Assembly (NCBI GenBank): GCA_002964805.2
Contig: PUDQ02000024.1
Span: forward strand, 744,001-808,000
Source: Trametes villosa
Lineage: Eukaryota; Basidiomycota; Agaricomycetes; Polyporales; Polyporaceae
DNA: 64,000 nt
Reading direction: 5' to 3'
A model generated the notes under the pieces. The model made no database searches, had not been told where the DNA came from, and worked only from the letters and a program-made list of their open reading frames with translations. Shown piece by piece: positions 44,996-57,606 of the stretch; position 1 is the stretch's first letter; each line of letters begins with the position of its first letter. The position numbers and the translations under genes were made by a program.

Positions 44996-45457
44996 CGTGT
45001 TGCAACTAGGTCAGCGTAGAAGAACGTGAGACGCAGCAGCGTAGGCTCTCCTGAGCCGCCGGTATTTATATGCGCTCTTGCGCCCACAAATACACATAAC
45101 ATGATGCGCCGAGGGCGGTTCTTGAGCTTCAGAATCGTCTTCTCTGAGTCTCATGCTCATGGGCGGTGATACGTTCAATTGACCCTATATGCGCGGTGAT
45201 AGCAGACCTGGAGGTGATACGGCGACTGCATAAAGTGTAGAGACAGGTTAAGGCGGCAAGGATACTGAGTATTCTTTGCGCACAAGAGCTCACAAGAGAC
45301 GTCCACGGTTGGAGGTTGTGGACGAATCGAAGCAGGTTCGCGGCGAGGCGCCAGACCGGAAGCGCCGGACAGCGCGCGGCGGGAAATTCCGGCAGGGCAC
45401 TTTTGGTGAGTTCACGCCTCCGCCAGCAGCCACGACCATCTCGAGCTCATCCCCGCC
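44996..45457. promoter_or_regulatory. Divergent promoter region of acyl-CoA dehydrogenase and ATP synthase subunit k
   Basis: About 460 bases between two divergent ATGs. On the minus strand tataaata (45070-45063) is well placed, about 70 bases before the acyl-CoA dehydrogenase start. Confidence 0.5.
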
Positions 45458-45891
45458 ATGTCTTAGTATGTCTACTCATCGTCCCACCCTGCTGGAGGGC
45501 TCTGAACGAAGTGCAATTGACAGCGTTATCCTCGGCCGTGCCATCAAAAACGAGTACCTCGCCCTCGGCACCATCTTTGGCACGGTAGGGGCGACCCTGC
45601 TCGCCACCGGTGGCAAGAAGGAGGCTGCGCCCGCCGCGAAGCCGACCCTCGAGCAGGTGAAGGAGACGGTGAAGTTCAGCTCCAGCTCGAAGTACGTCTG
45701 TCCGAACTCGCAGTGGTGTGTAGTGTGCTGATGCGCGTCATGTGTGTTCGCTCGCGGCACCTGCAGGGAGGAGGAGGACTTGTACGTGCCCACACGATTT
45801 CAACGCATTTTGAACGGACTGTCGACAACTAACCAGGATGTCCAGCATCAAGAACTTCATTGCAGAGGCGGAGAAGGAGTCCAAGCACTGA
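45458..45891 (+). CDS. ATP19: Mitochondrial ATP synthase subunit k (Atp19-like)
   Basis: Four small exons, 45458-45465, 45524-45691, 45767-45781 (15 bp) and 45837-45891, 81 residues. The protein starts MSYVILGRAIKNEYLALGTI, has one membrane helix (LGTIFGTVGATLLATGG) and ends in the family's acidic KEEEDLMSSIKNFIAEAEKE tail. Fungal subunit k sits at the dimer interface of F1Fo-ATP synthase in the inner mitochondrial membrane. The alternative ATG at 45472 lies inside the first intron and gives a poorer N-terminus. Length and layout fit the family; sequence conservation is low, hence the moderate confidence. Confidence 0.75.
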
Positions 45892-46271
45892 TCGTGTCCT
45901 TGCTGTCGCGTTGTGGTAGTCAAATAGAGACCTTGCTCCAGCACCTGCTGCCTCTCCGTCCCGTCCCCCGCTATGCGTGCATATCCATTTGTTTCGCCTT
46001 CAACCTTGTGTTTGACCCACCCCGGTGGACATGTCCGAGAGAGCCCGAGTGAGCCGTTGCTGCGCGCGGCGCGTAAAGAGATGATGAAGTTGGTTGCGAG
46101 AGCTCGGCTAGAGCCGCCGTGGTTTCCACCGAGTCCAGACTTGTCCTCCTCCCGCTCACTCGATCCCCTCTCCTTCGTCGTTCTACGCTACGCTACAGCC
46201 TACTACTCTATTCAGACCTGCCGTTCACGACGCCGACGCCGTTACCCGCTCTTTACACGCCTAATGTCCCG
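45892..46271. other. Intergenic plus 5' leader of next gene
   Basis: About 380 bases. A C/T-rich stretch (46120-46260) looks like a leader; an in-frame upstream ATG at 46119 would extend the next protein by 51 residues but with non-protein-like sequence. Confidence 0.4.
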
Positions 46272-48067
46272 ATGAGTTCCGCCGCGCCCGCCAGTCCTTC
46301 CGTCTCTGCCGGCCCTCGTCTGCTCCAGCTCGTCGACGGAAACGTGCAGTCTCCTTCTTCATGTCCTTCTCCGACCGCGTCTGGTCTCTCTACGCCACCA
46401 CCCAGCGCGCATAAACACCCACGCAGACAGTCGTCAATAGCGTACTATCCCAGCGATCACACACCAAGTTGGGACCTACGGTCTCCGACCACCCCGTCAG
46501 GCTCCTTCCTCAAGCGCAGCTCCTCGTTGAACCAAGGCTCGTCGGAAAGGCTTGCGCTGAAGAGAGATAGGCGGAGCCTGCCTGCGTCAGATGTCCTTGC
46601 GGTTGCAGAAGAGGAGCGTCCGCCGCTAACGTTGACCGAGAAGTACGTGCCGTCTGCTCTATCCCGCTTGCATGCTATTGCCTGTGGCGTAATCCCGTCC
46701 GTTCACGCGTCTCATACACTTTAACCGCTACCAGGCACGCAGACCTTCTACGGTTCATCGCGCAGAAAGAGTCGAAATGCCTCGAACTCCGCTCCCAGCT
46801 CGCGGCCCATGAAGCCGAGCTCGCGCAGCTCAAGCGCAAGTGGGAGCGCATCGTCAGCAGAGGGATGGATCGCGCGTACTCGCAGACACCCCAAGCGGGC
46901 TCCCCATCGAGCTCGCTGCTGTCCGGTGCGATGAAGGAAGGCGTGCAGGGAGTCGGCCGCCTACTCGCGGACCTCTCATCCACCCCGACCCCATCTAAAC
47001 CCGAGTCCTCGAACGCATCCCCGCGCCCGCCCGCACTCGCCCTGCGCACGAACACGAGCCGCATCCAGGGCCACGCGAACACGCAGAGCGTCTCCTCCGT
47101 CGCGACGTCCGCGTCCCTGGCGAGCTCGAGCGTGCGCCTCTCGCAGTCCTCCGCGTCCTCGCTCGCGTTCGACGAGGACGCCGAGCCGGAGCCCGCGGTG
47201 AACTACAAGCGCACCTCGATCAGCGTCGACGGCGGGACGGGCATCGAGAGCCCCGTCGAGATCTCGCCCGCGAGCGCGATTAAGGCCGCGAAGCTGCACC
47301 GGCGCAAGAGCCGCGAGGCGCCGCCCTCGCCGTCGCTCGTGCCGATGTCCCCCTCTCCCGCCCCCGCCCCGGCGCGCTCTCCGCAGGAGGACTACAAGAA
47401 GACGATCAAGCGGTCGAGCCTGCACATCTCCTCGAACGGGAGCATCCCGCCCGCCGCGTCTATCCCCGGTCTGGGTCCGCTCGCGTCGCCGCTGGCGTCC
47501 GCGTGGATGGGCAGCGTGGGGAGCAGCGTAGGAAAGAAGTGGGAGGAGCTGCAGAAGGGCGAGACGTGAGTGCTATATCCCTGCCTTCTGCGCTCTGCTA
47601 TCATGCGCTTTCCCGCACGCGCCTTCTCCTCATCTCCGCCGTTAACACCTGCGCAAATGCATCCGTATCTCCTTCCTGCCCGAGTTGCCCATGCTGACAT
47701 CTACACGCACAGGTTCTCGAAAGGCCAGAAGCGCGCCTCGCTGCTCATCTCGGACGTCTCCAGCAGCATCTTCGCCGCGCTCGCCTCCCCGTCCGCCTCC
47801 TCGAGCGGCCCCGCGCCCTCCTCCCTCTCCGTCTCCTCGAACCCCTTCACGGCGACGCTCTCCCCGCTCTCGACGTCGCCCGCCCAGAGCTCGCAGTCGC
47901 TGCTCGACGACGGCGACGCCGGCGAGGGCCTCGGCAGCGTGCTCGTCCCCGACACCAAGGCCCCCGCGCCGACGCTCAAGCCCGCGCCCGCCCCTAAACA
48001 GAAGCAGGCGCAGAAGCAGAAGCAGGGCAAGAGCCTGCTGGACGACGACGACGAGTGGAACTGGTAG
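46272..48067 (+). CDS. Ser/Pro-rich protein with coiled coil and C-terminal DDDEWNW
   Basis: Exons 46272-46642, 46735-47565 and 47713-48067, 518 residues. Most is low-complexity Ser/Pro/Ala. Ordered parts are a coiled coil (HADLLRFIAQKESKCLELRS then QLAAHEAELAQLKRKWERIV) near residue 125, and the well-conserved-looking WMGSVGSSVGKKWEELQKGE, TFSKGQKRASLLISDVSSSI FAAL region split by the second intron. The protein ends LLDDDDEWNW; such acidic plus tryptophan tails often bind adaptor or kinesin-type grooves, but that is inference. It resembles fungal proteins of unknown function (possibly the DUF4048 group). No membrane segment. Confidence 0.7.
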
Positions 48068-49345
48068 CATTTCAACTGCACCCTGCCGAGGGGGCAGGCC
48101 ATCCTCTAGCGCACGCGGGCGTGCGGCGGCCGCGGTCCGCGCTGCGCTGTACATACAGTAGTATATACGCTACGTACGGTATGCGGCGCGTGCCCGCTTG
48201 TCGCGCGCAGGGTGCAGTGGCGTGGGGTTCCGGTTCTGTGCCCGTACTGTTTGGTACTCTTTCGATGTGGATGGGTGGACGCGCTGGAAGTCCTGTTTTT
48301 TGTTTCCGGCGGTACCGGTGGAATACATGCTATCACTAATGCGCACTTTGCGCTCGCTATAATCGTTAGTGACCGGTCATGCCGTGCGGAGCGTAAGACT
48401 CCAAGTTCTTGCGCAGTGTTGAGAAGTGGCAGGCGTGTTTGTGCAGGCGAAGGTGTGTATTATCCAAAGAGCCGGACGATACAACCGCGGAGAGCCTGCT
48501 TTTACCACCTAAGACCCGAGTCAAAGGAAATCGTAGCCGCGCTGTACTGCTTGATCATAGGCCAAGCAGTGTATCGTAAAGGGTGGGGCAGAACCGGAGG
48601 GGGTAAAGCGAAAGTGCAGCGCAGAAAGTAGAACGTAGAACTAGGCTGCATCGTAGAGTAAAACAGAACTGTAGGGGTAGGAAATACTGAGCCCGGACCC
48701 GAAGCCATGCGTTGTGTTCCCAGCGTGGGCTAAGCTACGCTGGAGTTGGCTGATCTCCAGTGTGGGAGTATTCTGGGAAGACAGAGACAAGGAAGAGCGT
48801 ATCGTATCGCATGAGGGGAAGTGGACCAGTCCAAGGCAATGCTAAGGCTGGGGTGCTGTTCCGCTCCCGGTAAGGGGAGCAGAGACCGGGCGGCGCCGCT
48901 GCGCCCGGTGGTGACGACTCGGTGGGGGCTCTCCTCGAAGATGAGCGCCCGAGGAGAGGAGTCGTCGGGTGTATGGAAAGTCGCGAGCAGGGCGGATCTG
49001 CTGGGGTGGCCGATTTCCAGGGAGAGGGGGTATGTCGGGAGGAGGAAGGGAATAATCGCAGTCGGGCGATTGCCGAGACAAGCGAGGAGGTTCGTCGAGG
49101 TTGCTGAAAGCCGAGGATGCCGATGAAGCCGAGTGAGGACGCCAGGAAAAGACGAGCGAGGCCAGTGTCCACAGGCAGAGCGCGATGATGTGGTAAGCTA
49201 GTGCACGACCGAGAGGCATGCCGAGTGTGTCGTTGTATGAGAATGCGCCCGGACCCCGAATGAACGAGGGCCCAAGGTCGCGCCAAGCCCTCCTCGCAAG
49301 TGCCAGAGGAGGGGATTGGGAGGCGCGACCGAGCGCGACCACGAG
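48068..49345. other. Intergenic, convergent 3' regions
   Basis: About 1.3 kb between two stop codons. Several 60-200 codon ORFs occur here by GC bias; none has recognisable features. Confidence 0.4.
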
Positions 49346-51177
49346 TCAAACGGCACAAACGACGACCACACGGCGCGCCTGGTTCTCACGCACGACGAGC
49401 TCGGTGATGGCAGAGCTGTCGTCGTCGGCGTACTCGAGGGTCTCCTCGTCGTTGTCGAAGTGGTAGTCGTCCAGGATGTCGCAGAGCTTGCTATGCCCGC
49501 CGTCGCTGTCGATGCTGGCGATGGAGAAGGACGAATCGAACGCGTCGATGAGGCGTGCGAGGCGTTCGGGGCGCCCGTTGTCGCTGTTGTCACCGCCAGC
49601 AGGTGCGCTGACGACGTTGGTACCAGCGTTGGCGGGGGCATCGTCCTTGGTGTGAGCATCTGCGTTGGCGTAGGCATCCGCGTAGGCATCCTCGTCGGCA
49701 TCGGCATAGGCATCGGCGTCGAAGTAGACCTCGGAGTCGTCCTCGCTAGCAGTGGGAGCAATGAGAGCCACGTCGGTGGTGGCGGCCTCGAGATCGCCGC
49801 CGAGGGCCAGGTAGGCTGCAGTGCTGAACGTCCTAGAGAGCCCAGGGGCCGCGTCGTTGCCAGGAGGGCAAGAAGCGGCGAGAGCCTTGTCGAGGGAGCC
49901 CTGAAAGTCCAGCTGAGGATGAAGCTGCAGACCGAGGCCGAGTCCAGCCACCGCAGCGCCGTTGCGCCGAGCGAAGCCAACAGTGCCAGCAAAGTTCTGA
50001 GAGATCCGAGGACCAGTGCCACATCCTTTCACGACTTGAACAACGCCCTGGGTAGCGTAGGGCTGCTTCTGCTCGTCGACGATGGTGGTTGTGGAGGCTG
50101 CCTGCGCTTGTGCCAACATGCGGCGCTCTCTGAGCCTGCATATCTTGCTAAACCGGCCCGGGGGCGTCGTGAGCGCGAACGTCCTCCCCGAAAAGTTCGA
50201 CACGTTGCGCATCACCGGCTTCTCCTCCTCGCGCGGGGCGTTGAACGACGGCGGCGGGACCTGGAGGTACTCGCGCCCCGAGAACGTCGGGCTCGCCGGG
50301 AAGTAGAAGCTGACCGGCGACGCCAGGGTCGGTGTCATCGGCGGGGGCGTGTCGATCTCGGATGGCGCAGAGTCGGTCGAGTAGGTGCTCGCAGGGCTGT
50401 CGGGGATAGGCTCGTCGTCGCAGGACTGGATGATGATCTCGGGCACGATGGCGGAGGTAGGCGTGTAGAGGGTCCACTGGCGCTTGGACTGGTCGCGGAT
50501 CTCGGCGAGGTGAGGGCGCACCCACTCCGGGTAGCTCAGAGAGGCGTCGGCGTCGAGGCGAGGGATGTTGCTGCGCTGCGTGACCTTGTCAGCCGCCGCG
50601 GCCTCGATGTCGATGATGCGCCTCGAGTTCTTCTGAGCGTTCTGTATGGGGAGGGGAGGGGGTTCACAACCGCGAGTAATGAGAGAGAAAGTGAGGCTGA
50701 CCTTGTCATCGCCCGGAGCGGGCCAGGTGAGCTGACCGAGGGCCTTGCAGAGCACAGAGTCCCTGAGACGCGAAGAAGGTGCCACAGCCAGAGCAGGAGG
50801 AGGGAGTTCCAGAGCGAGCTTCCCAAAACCAGTAGAGCCAGAGCCTGTAGTCGAGGACGACCACGAGCGAGCCAAGACCGCAAGCGGAGGGAACGCCAGG
50901 ATGCGCGAGCCATTCTTGCCGTTGTCAGTGCTGTTGTCGGTGCCGATGGTGGTGCGTGCCTGTTCGATGTCGACCATGCAAGGGGCAGGGGCCCGACGGT
51001 GAACAAAGGGAGGGTTGGCACGGCGGCGGTAGCGACCAATGGCGGTGGCGACGACCGAGAGGGTGAAGACGAATGCCAGGGCCACGACGACGACGAGGCT
51101 GGTCTCCAAGGGGGGACGCGGGGCGTAGTTGGGGTCGAGCGTGGCTGTAGCTGCGTTGGCTTGCGTGGCGGAGACCA
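49346..51177 (-). CDS. Single-pass membrane protein with long cytosolic region
   Basis: The start is taken at 51177 (MVSATQANAATATLDPNYAP); an upstream in-frame ATG at 51307 only adds a Ser/Arg leader. One strong membrane helix follows at residues ~24-44 (SLVVVVALAFVFTLSVVATA), then GRYRRR as stop-transfer. A short outside N-terminus and a ~550-residue inside tail are implied. The tail contains NSRRIIDIEAAAADKVTQRS, LSYPEWVRPHLAEIRDQSKR, a Ser/Pro part, RNVSNFSGRTFALTTPPGRF then SKICRLRERRMLAQAQAA, and a repeat region rich in Asp-Ala-Tyr-Ala. A 60 bp intron-like segment (50701-50642) has no stop and keeps frame, so it may or may not be spliced. Family unknown. Confidence 0.65.
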
Positions 51178-53625
51178 TTGTGCTTGAGCGGGGGCTTGAG
51201 GGCTTTGAGGCTGTTGGGCTTCGGAGGGTTGTCTCGGGTGTCTTCTGTCGACGGTGGTGGTGCGAGGAAGAGCGGGACAGGAGGCCGGGAGAGCGAGCTG
51301 GAGACAATATGAGGGAGATTCGGATTTTGTCTGGTTAGCAAGAGTCGGCGGACATACTCGCTGCAAAGACCTCGAGCGGTGGTCAGCCGCTGTCAGCCTC
51401 GGTGTGGAAAGTTCCACCACACTGGGCGAAGGCGGTAGACCTATGCACCGCTAGAATTCGACTGAGAAAATGTGCTCACGCTCCTCTGTATCCTGTTCGC
51501 CTCTCATCTGCACATGGTCCAATAGTCGGCCATGGCATCGAGCGTCGAGGTGTGTTCGCCGACGACATTCTAATCAGGACCATGCCCGATTGGAGGACCG
51601 CCCACTCTGACCTTCGGGCACCTGGCGCGTACGTGAGCGAAGTAGACGTGGATAATGTCAGGATGAACGATGCACGAAGCCTAGGCGTGAACAACGTCAT
51701 CGTTGACAGTACGCAGAGGTGTGCGTATGAGGGCCGCGACCGCGGGCGCATGTCCGAGACAGGCGGGACAGTGGTCGGCAGTGCGGGCGCGTGAACGAGA
51801 CATGAGACGAACGACAGTCGCGGAAACCAAATGAGCGTGGACATGGACGATGGGGACGTGAATGAAAATGGTGCGGGCGTGGGTTTGAGTGAGGATGGTA
51901 CGGGCGCGGGCGCAAAGACTTCCATCTGCCCAGGCACGACAAGCAAGGTGCGCAGGCCCCCATGTGCGGTGGTCGGAGTATAGCGTTGACAAAGGCTCAA
52001 CAGGGTCCGAGATGGATGCAACAGTTCGACGCCTTGTCGGAATTTGAGGCTATCGCATGGCTGGCATGTCGGTTTGGCCCTTTGTCTGCCGTGAGGGCGC
52101 GACTCCGCTTCCACAGGCTCATCGCCACTTCCACGAATTTGAGATGTACTCTCCGATCGGCATTCGCAGACTGGGCAGGTCACCAGGGAAATGGCGGAAT
52201 CCTTGGATTCCCGTAGCACGCCGTGATTGCCATAGCGTATGGAGATGGCCCTGGTCCCATTCCGAGCGCATCGGAGGTTGCGTGCCCAAGTGCTGTGAGG
52301 ACCATTATCCTTGTCAAACTGTTCGAGTGCTGTGCAGATTTCTGTGATGCGCAACGAGCGAGTTGAGTGCGATAAGAGGTATACACCGAGCGTTCCCATG
52401 ACGTCTGTTCGATACGACGCTGGGACTGTGAAATATGAACGCTTTGTTCCATTTGCTCTGGAGGAATAGCTGCAGGCGATGCCCCGTACGGCTATAGTTC
52501 TCGGTGAGGCTATGAGAACAGGGGGGATCTGTCAGTGACACTGAAATTTGAAAGGTATGGGGGGGGGGGTGAGAACGCGCATATAGCTCAGCTTTCCGTT
52601 CTTTGCCTGACTCACTGAGCGGTTCCGTGCCCCCGCCGCAAAGCAGGGAGGAACCTGAACAGGGAGCCAGACAAGGGTCTCACAGAGGCGTACCTCTCAA
52701 CAGATTTTCTTGTTGACATCATATCTTTCCGCAGCGCAAGACAGTCAATGAGGCTCACCTTCGCATGGCCGCCACTTGAGATAGATAATCACCCGTACGA
52801 AGGCCCGAGGACGTGACGGCGCCATCTGCGGTCGTACAATGAAGGATGGTATCGCAGAACGCGCAGAAGTGCGTCCGAAATGAGGCAACTATCGCATAGA
52901 AGCGGATTGTTCTTGTCCTTATAGAACGAGGAGGTTGGACGTTGCTAGGGAGTGCGTTGGCAGATAGCTGGGAGAAGTAGGGGGCTTCATATCCGCTGAC
53001 GGGCGTGCGAGGACTTCTCTGAGGTCGCGATTGAATCATGGACATCTCGGCGATGAGTACGGTCATATACAGGCCATCGGTTTCTCTGCAGTCAAGAGAG
53101 TCAACTGTGCGTGTGATTCATCGCCGAGCGAGCATCGTCGAGCAAGCATGGTGGTGGAGGAAGGAAAGCGTTCAGAGGAACGTTAAGGGTGCATGGCGGA
53201 CGCGTCGCTGAGGACAGGCAGGGACAGGCGCCGGGGAACTTTCTCAAGATTGTTTCGGTCACAGTGTGACACACTGGATGCGGGAGTCACGCGCCTCGAG
53301 AAGAGTCGCAGCGGCCAGCCGTTGGACACCGCGTTTCTTGATCGCACGACCGGACGGCGCTGATCCCGTCTCCTCGAAGTTCATTTCTGCTCAGCCCCTT
53401 CTAGGGCCTGGAGACAGCGAATTTGACCGGCGGTCACCACCTCTATAAAGCATGGAGACCCCACCCCCGCCCCGACGGGTTCTTCGAGTCGTCTTCTTCC
53501 CCGCTTGTTCGAGCGTGTCGCTCCTCCTCCCCCTCTTCGGGGCTTTTGCCTCGGCCTCACCAGGCCTCTGTTAAAATTTTTAAACCTGCGCAGGTCGCAT
53601 AGCTGCTTGTTTGTTGACGTCTACT
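51178..53625. other. Gene-poor 2.4 kb stretch
   Basis: No supported gene. A 307-codon minus-strand ORF (51476-52399) lacks protein-like composition. A run of ten Gs lies near 52559. The right part holds the promoter of the next gene. Confidence 0.4.
53444..53450 (+). promoter_or_regulatory. TATA box of GPCR gene
   Basis: tataaag followed by a C/T-rich leader, about 180 bases before the ATG at 53626. Confidence 0.6.
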
Positions 53626-55201
53626 ATGGATATTACGACTTCTTCTCAATCCGACGCTGTGGTACAGCCGTACGGGCCCGCTGAGGTCGCAGGCGTAGTG
53701 GTATGTACCGTGAGACGCTCTTGCTATCACATTCGGCTACTGATCCAATGGTTGTCTATAGGCGTTGGTCATTGCTGGAGCAATTTCCTCCGTGGCCGTT
53801 GTCCCGGTGCTGCTTGTAAGTACTCTATGTTCACCGGCCGAAGAGAAACCATGCTGACAGTGCACCTGTAGACCGCTATATGGCGTTGCCGCAGCTCGAG
53901 CCTGCGCAACACGCGCATCCTCCCCTTCTTCATGTCGCTTCTCATCGCCAACCTCTTGCAAGCCGTCGGCACCCTCATGAACGGCAAATGGGCCGTGGAC
54001 CGCATCGTCACCGACGGCACTTTCTGCCACGTCCAGGGCGGCACCAAACAGGCCGGGAATGTCGCCATGGCTCTGTGGTAAGTTTGAGCTCGTTATATGC
54101 CGCTCTACCGTTGATTTTTGCTCACTTCCTGTCGGTGTCTGGCTCCGCAGGTCGTTTACGCTCTCCCTGCATGTGTTCATGCTGCTCTTCTTTCGTATCG
54201 CCTTGACGAAGACGCTCTCGTGGATGCTGCTGTTCACCGGCTGGTACCTAGTCGCGTTCGTCGTGGCCATCGGACCTGCGGCACTTGAGCGAACAGAGAA
54301 AGGTCCATATTTTGGGCCCACCGGCTATTGGTTAGTGCGCCGCATCCGCAACCTCTTGTACGCCGCGTTAACCGTGTATTGCCGACTCCTACAGGTGCTG
54401 GATCACATCCGAATACCCGCACCAGCAGTTCTACCTGGAGTATTTTCTGGTATGGAATATTACAACTGCGTAGGATGAAGTTATATCTTACTGTTTTGTC
54501 GCCAACCTGCAGGAATTCATGTCGGCGGGACTGTCCTTCTTCCTCTACGCCGCTGTTCTCCTTCGTGTCCGCGGCAACCTTGTCAAGACGAGCGGCCGCT
54601 GGAACCTGCGCTTTGTTCCCCACGGGGAACGGTGGGTCCTCGCCATCCGGCGCGACGCCGTCGACGGCTACATGATGCACGTCGCCGCACGCATGGTCTG
54701 GTATGCCCTCCAGCGCACCCCCTCGCCTCTCCAAAACTCACAGCTCCACACACATCCAGGTACCCAGTAGCATACACGGTGCTCCTCCTCCCTGTGACGA
54801 TCGCGCGCTTCGTGATGTTCGGCGGGCGGGAGGTGCCCTTCCTCGCGACGATCCTCGCCGACTTCGTCTTCAACCTCCAGGGCGTCGTGAACGTGCTCCT
54901 CCTGCTCGCGACGCGCCGCATACTGCCCGACGCGGACGCGCTCCCGATCTTCACCCCGCGCAAGCACGTGAGCGTGTCGTCCCCCGAGGCGTTCGGCATC
55001 ACCCCCTTCGTCCTCCCGCCTCCTCCGCCAGCGAGGGCTGTAACCACGGAGAGCATCTTGCGCGTGCCTGTCAGTGCTGGTCCGGCGATACGTGATGAAG
55101 AGGGCGCGGTGGCGACAAGGCCGGCGCTGGCGCGCTCAGCGTCGGTATCGACGATCAGCAGTGTCGACTCGCAGACGCCCCTTTTCCACGACACCCGCTG
55201 A
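53626..55201 (+). CDS. G-protein-coupled receptor (cAMP-receptor/glucose-receptor-like)
   Basis: Exon 1 is 53626-53700, exon 2 53762-53815, exon 3 from 53872, then four or five more; about 400 residues. Seven helices can be placed: VAGVVALVIAGAISSVAVVP, ILPFFMSLLIANLLQAVGTL, the LHVFMLLFFRIAL helix after CHVQGGTKQAGNVAMALWSF, LLFTGWYLVAFVVAIGP, FMSAGLSFFLYAAVLLRVRG, YPVAYTVLLLPVTIARFVMF and FLATILADFVFNLQGVVNVL. The cysteine before helix 3 and GPTGYWCWI in the second outer loop form the disulfide typical of this class. NLQGVVNVLLLLATRR ends helix 7. The C-terminal tail is Ser/Pro-rich. Fungal relatives (Git3/Gpr1 or Dictyostelium cAR-like) sense sugars, amino acids or unknown ligands through G-alpha. 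A G-alpha gene follows 2.4 kb downstream. Confidence 0.85.
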
Positions 55202-57606
55202 ACTCCATCGGCACTGCTATGTTATGATGAAGTTCATGGTACGCCCCGCTATGCGATATCAGTGCCTTTAGGTTGATGGGCGTTGGCTTACAGGCTGTGT
55301 CGCCACCGCAGATATTTTCTCTCCGGGCGCTGTGTGTGTACATGGGACATTGTTGGACTGGACTTGTGCTTCATACGGGCGGTGGTTTCTGTTCTGGACG
55401 ATGTGTGATTGTTGTTGTATCGATACGCTAGACGATGTGGTGGCCGCGGGACACAAGCGACCCTGTTATTGTTGATTTTCCTCTGTGAGGACCTCTTTTT
55501 ACGTTCGAGATCGTGCATCGGGAGGGGTATCTGCGCATCGCTTTCGTTGCTCTTCTCATGAATACCGCCCGGGCCAAGTGCACAATGCCATCAGCCGGTC
55601 ATCTCATAGTTACCGTACTCACCGACTCTCTTCGGGATAGTCGGGGAAGTACTTGCTGAGGGCTTCGAGGATGCACAAACGCGCCCACCAACGCGTGACG
55701 CCCAGTCATGTGCCGTGACTGTTCGCGTTTCCCCTACAAATCCCACGCGCGCGGGCGGAACCAGAGCGCCGCCGCTCGTCCTTGCCCCGACTCTTCCAGC
55801 ATGGAAGCCGCGCCCGCAATGCGCCGATAGAAGCCTTCGCTCTATTACTCCTCCCCGCCGCACCACGCCGGTGGGATTCGTCGTCGCCAACGGGCCCCCT
55901 GCGACGTCGCGAGCTCTGCGGTGTCCCGCCCTCGCCGGGGACGCACCCACGACCACGCTGGCGCTGCGGGCTGGGTAGCTGGCCAGAACTCCAATGGTTC
56001 GATGCTCAGAACGTCCAGGTGCGATCACCCATCTGCTGTCGCCAGCCTCCCGCTGACGTCGCTTGCATCCGCGTCCAGCCAGGTCCAGCCTCCTGCATGG
56101 CGTGCGCGATTTTTTTTCGCCTTGAGGCTGGCAGCCGGACTGGTGGCGCGCGCGCGGCGGCTGGCATCCCTGCGTCAATCACAGCGGGGCCACTTGCAAG
56201 GCGGGCACGCCCGCATCCCTGGCCATGGGTCAGCGGCTGGGTTATCACCACGCCCGCCCCCACGCTCATGACCACGCATTCAGTCTCGCCCGCACACTGG
56301 AAGCTCGCAATAAACACCACGCTCACGACGTAGAGTCCCATGGCCACCCCCGTCGCCTACGCGAGCGCGGCCCCTGGCGACGCGGGGCCACGGAACGCGG
56401 GACGTCTCGCTTGCGAGCTTGGGCTTGAGAACGCGCGGGGCCATTTGGGCAGTCGCATTGAGTGGGCCCGATTTGCCCTGCGGAGAAGGCGCCGTCGCGT
56501 CAGAACGCTTCTCGCGGAACCTTGTCCGGACGCACGTCGGAATTTGAGGGTGCCGCGCGCCACGGCCTGCGGCTGGCCGGCGGGGGAGTAATCGTGCCTC
56601 GTAGAGGCCAAGGAAGCCTCTAAGTTCGCCCCAGGGTATCGCTTGCGCGTCCTTGGATGAAGGACAGGGGCGAGGGGGTGGCTGGCGGAGTGGCGGAGGC
56701 TGGCCAGGCCAGGGAGAAGGAGGCTGCTGGACAGGCGACGCCGCCGAGGATTCCCGCTATGGCTCGCGTTGGGAGGTGCTTCTTCCAATCTAGCCGCAGC
56801 CGGCGACGTGCTTCTGCAAAAATTGGTTAGCCAGAGCTCCCGCGGGTAATGCGTATAATGCGCGTTACGGCACCGGCCCTCTTCGAGTGTTTCTGGCGCG
56901 ACGGCGAAGGTTCTGCCCGACCCTTGCACGCCGGGTAGGCTTGCCTTCTCCCGCTGCTCGCTGGTCCAGGGCGCGCCAGGCTGTGCCTACAAAATTAAAA
57001 ACGAGTGTTCCGAGTCGAGGGCGTGCTCATGGAGCCCGCGACCATCTGTTGGATGCGCGAGGGCATCTCCGCCGATCGCGCCCATCAATGAGAGGGGAGA
57101 GATGTCCAACCGAGCCGCCGGGGACGCGGGGTGGGCCCAACGGCCGGGCCGGCGCCGCGGAGGCATATATCGTCCGGGGAATTCGCTGCAACTCGCCGGC
57201 GTGGACAGAGTTTCTGAGCTCTCACAACACACACGCCCTGCAGGTGGCGCAAGAGAGGACATACAGCGGTCGCCTGTCCTGGTGGGGATCATACGGGCTC
57301 TACGCGAGCGGGCTTGCAAAGGCTGATGCGGCGGGCGTTTGCATGGCATGATGTCGGTATTCGAGCTCAATTTACTCTGGCGGGGGCGTGGACGCGCCCG
57401 CTCCGAGCTCTGCGGCCTGCGGTCCTGCACGCGCTCCGCTCAGCCTGGGCGTGTGCAGTCGTTCCCCTTGTACTTTATAAGTACCCCCGCTGCCGACCCC
57501 CGCTTCCCTTCCCCCTCCCTCCCTCCTCCTGCCTGCCTACTCTCCTCCTTCTCCCCGCCTGTCCCCGAGCGACCGCAGCGAAGAGTAACGGCACGAGCGA
57601 GCGAAG
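55202..57606. other. GC-rich intergenic stretch between GPCR and G-alpha genes
   Basis: About 2.4 kb. Many GC-driven ORFs on both strands from 55600 to 57350, none protein-like. A TATA-like tttataa (57474-57480) and a long pyrimidine leader precede the G-alpha ATG. Confidence 0.4.
57474..57480 (+). promoter_or_regulatory. TATA box of G-alpha gene
   Basis: tttataa followed by a ~100-base C/T-rich leader, 127 bases before the ATG at 57607. Confidence 0.55.

Noticed and set aside
51476..52399. 307-codon minus-strand ORF
   Set aside because: Long but with irregular composition, no domain-like segments, no promoter and no introns in a genome where most genes have them; probably a chance ORF in GC-rich DNA.
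55591..57250. Several 80-195 codon ORFs between the GPCR and G-alpha genes
   Set aside because: All overlap one another on both strands with Arg/Pro/Ala-rich translations typical of shadow frames in GC-rich DNA.
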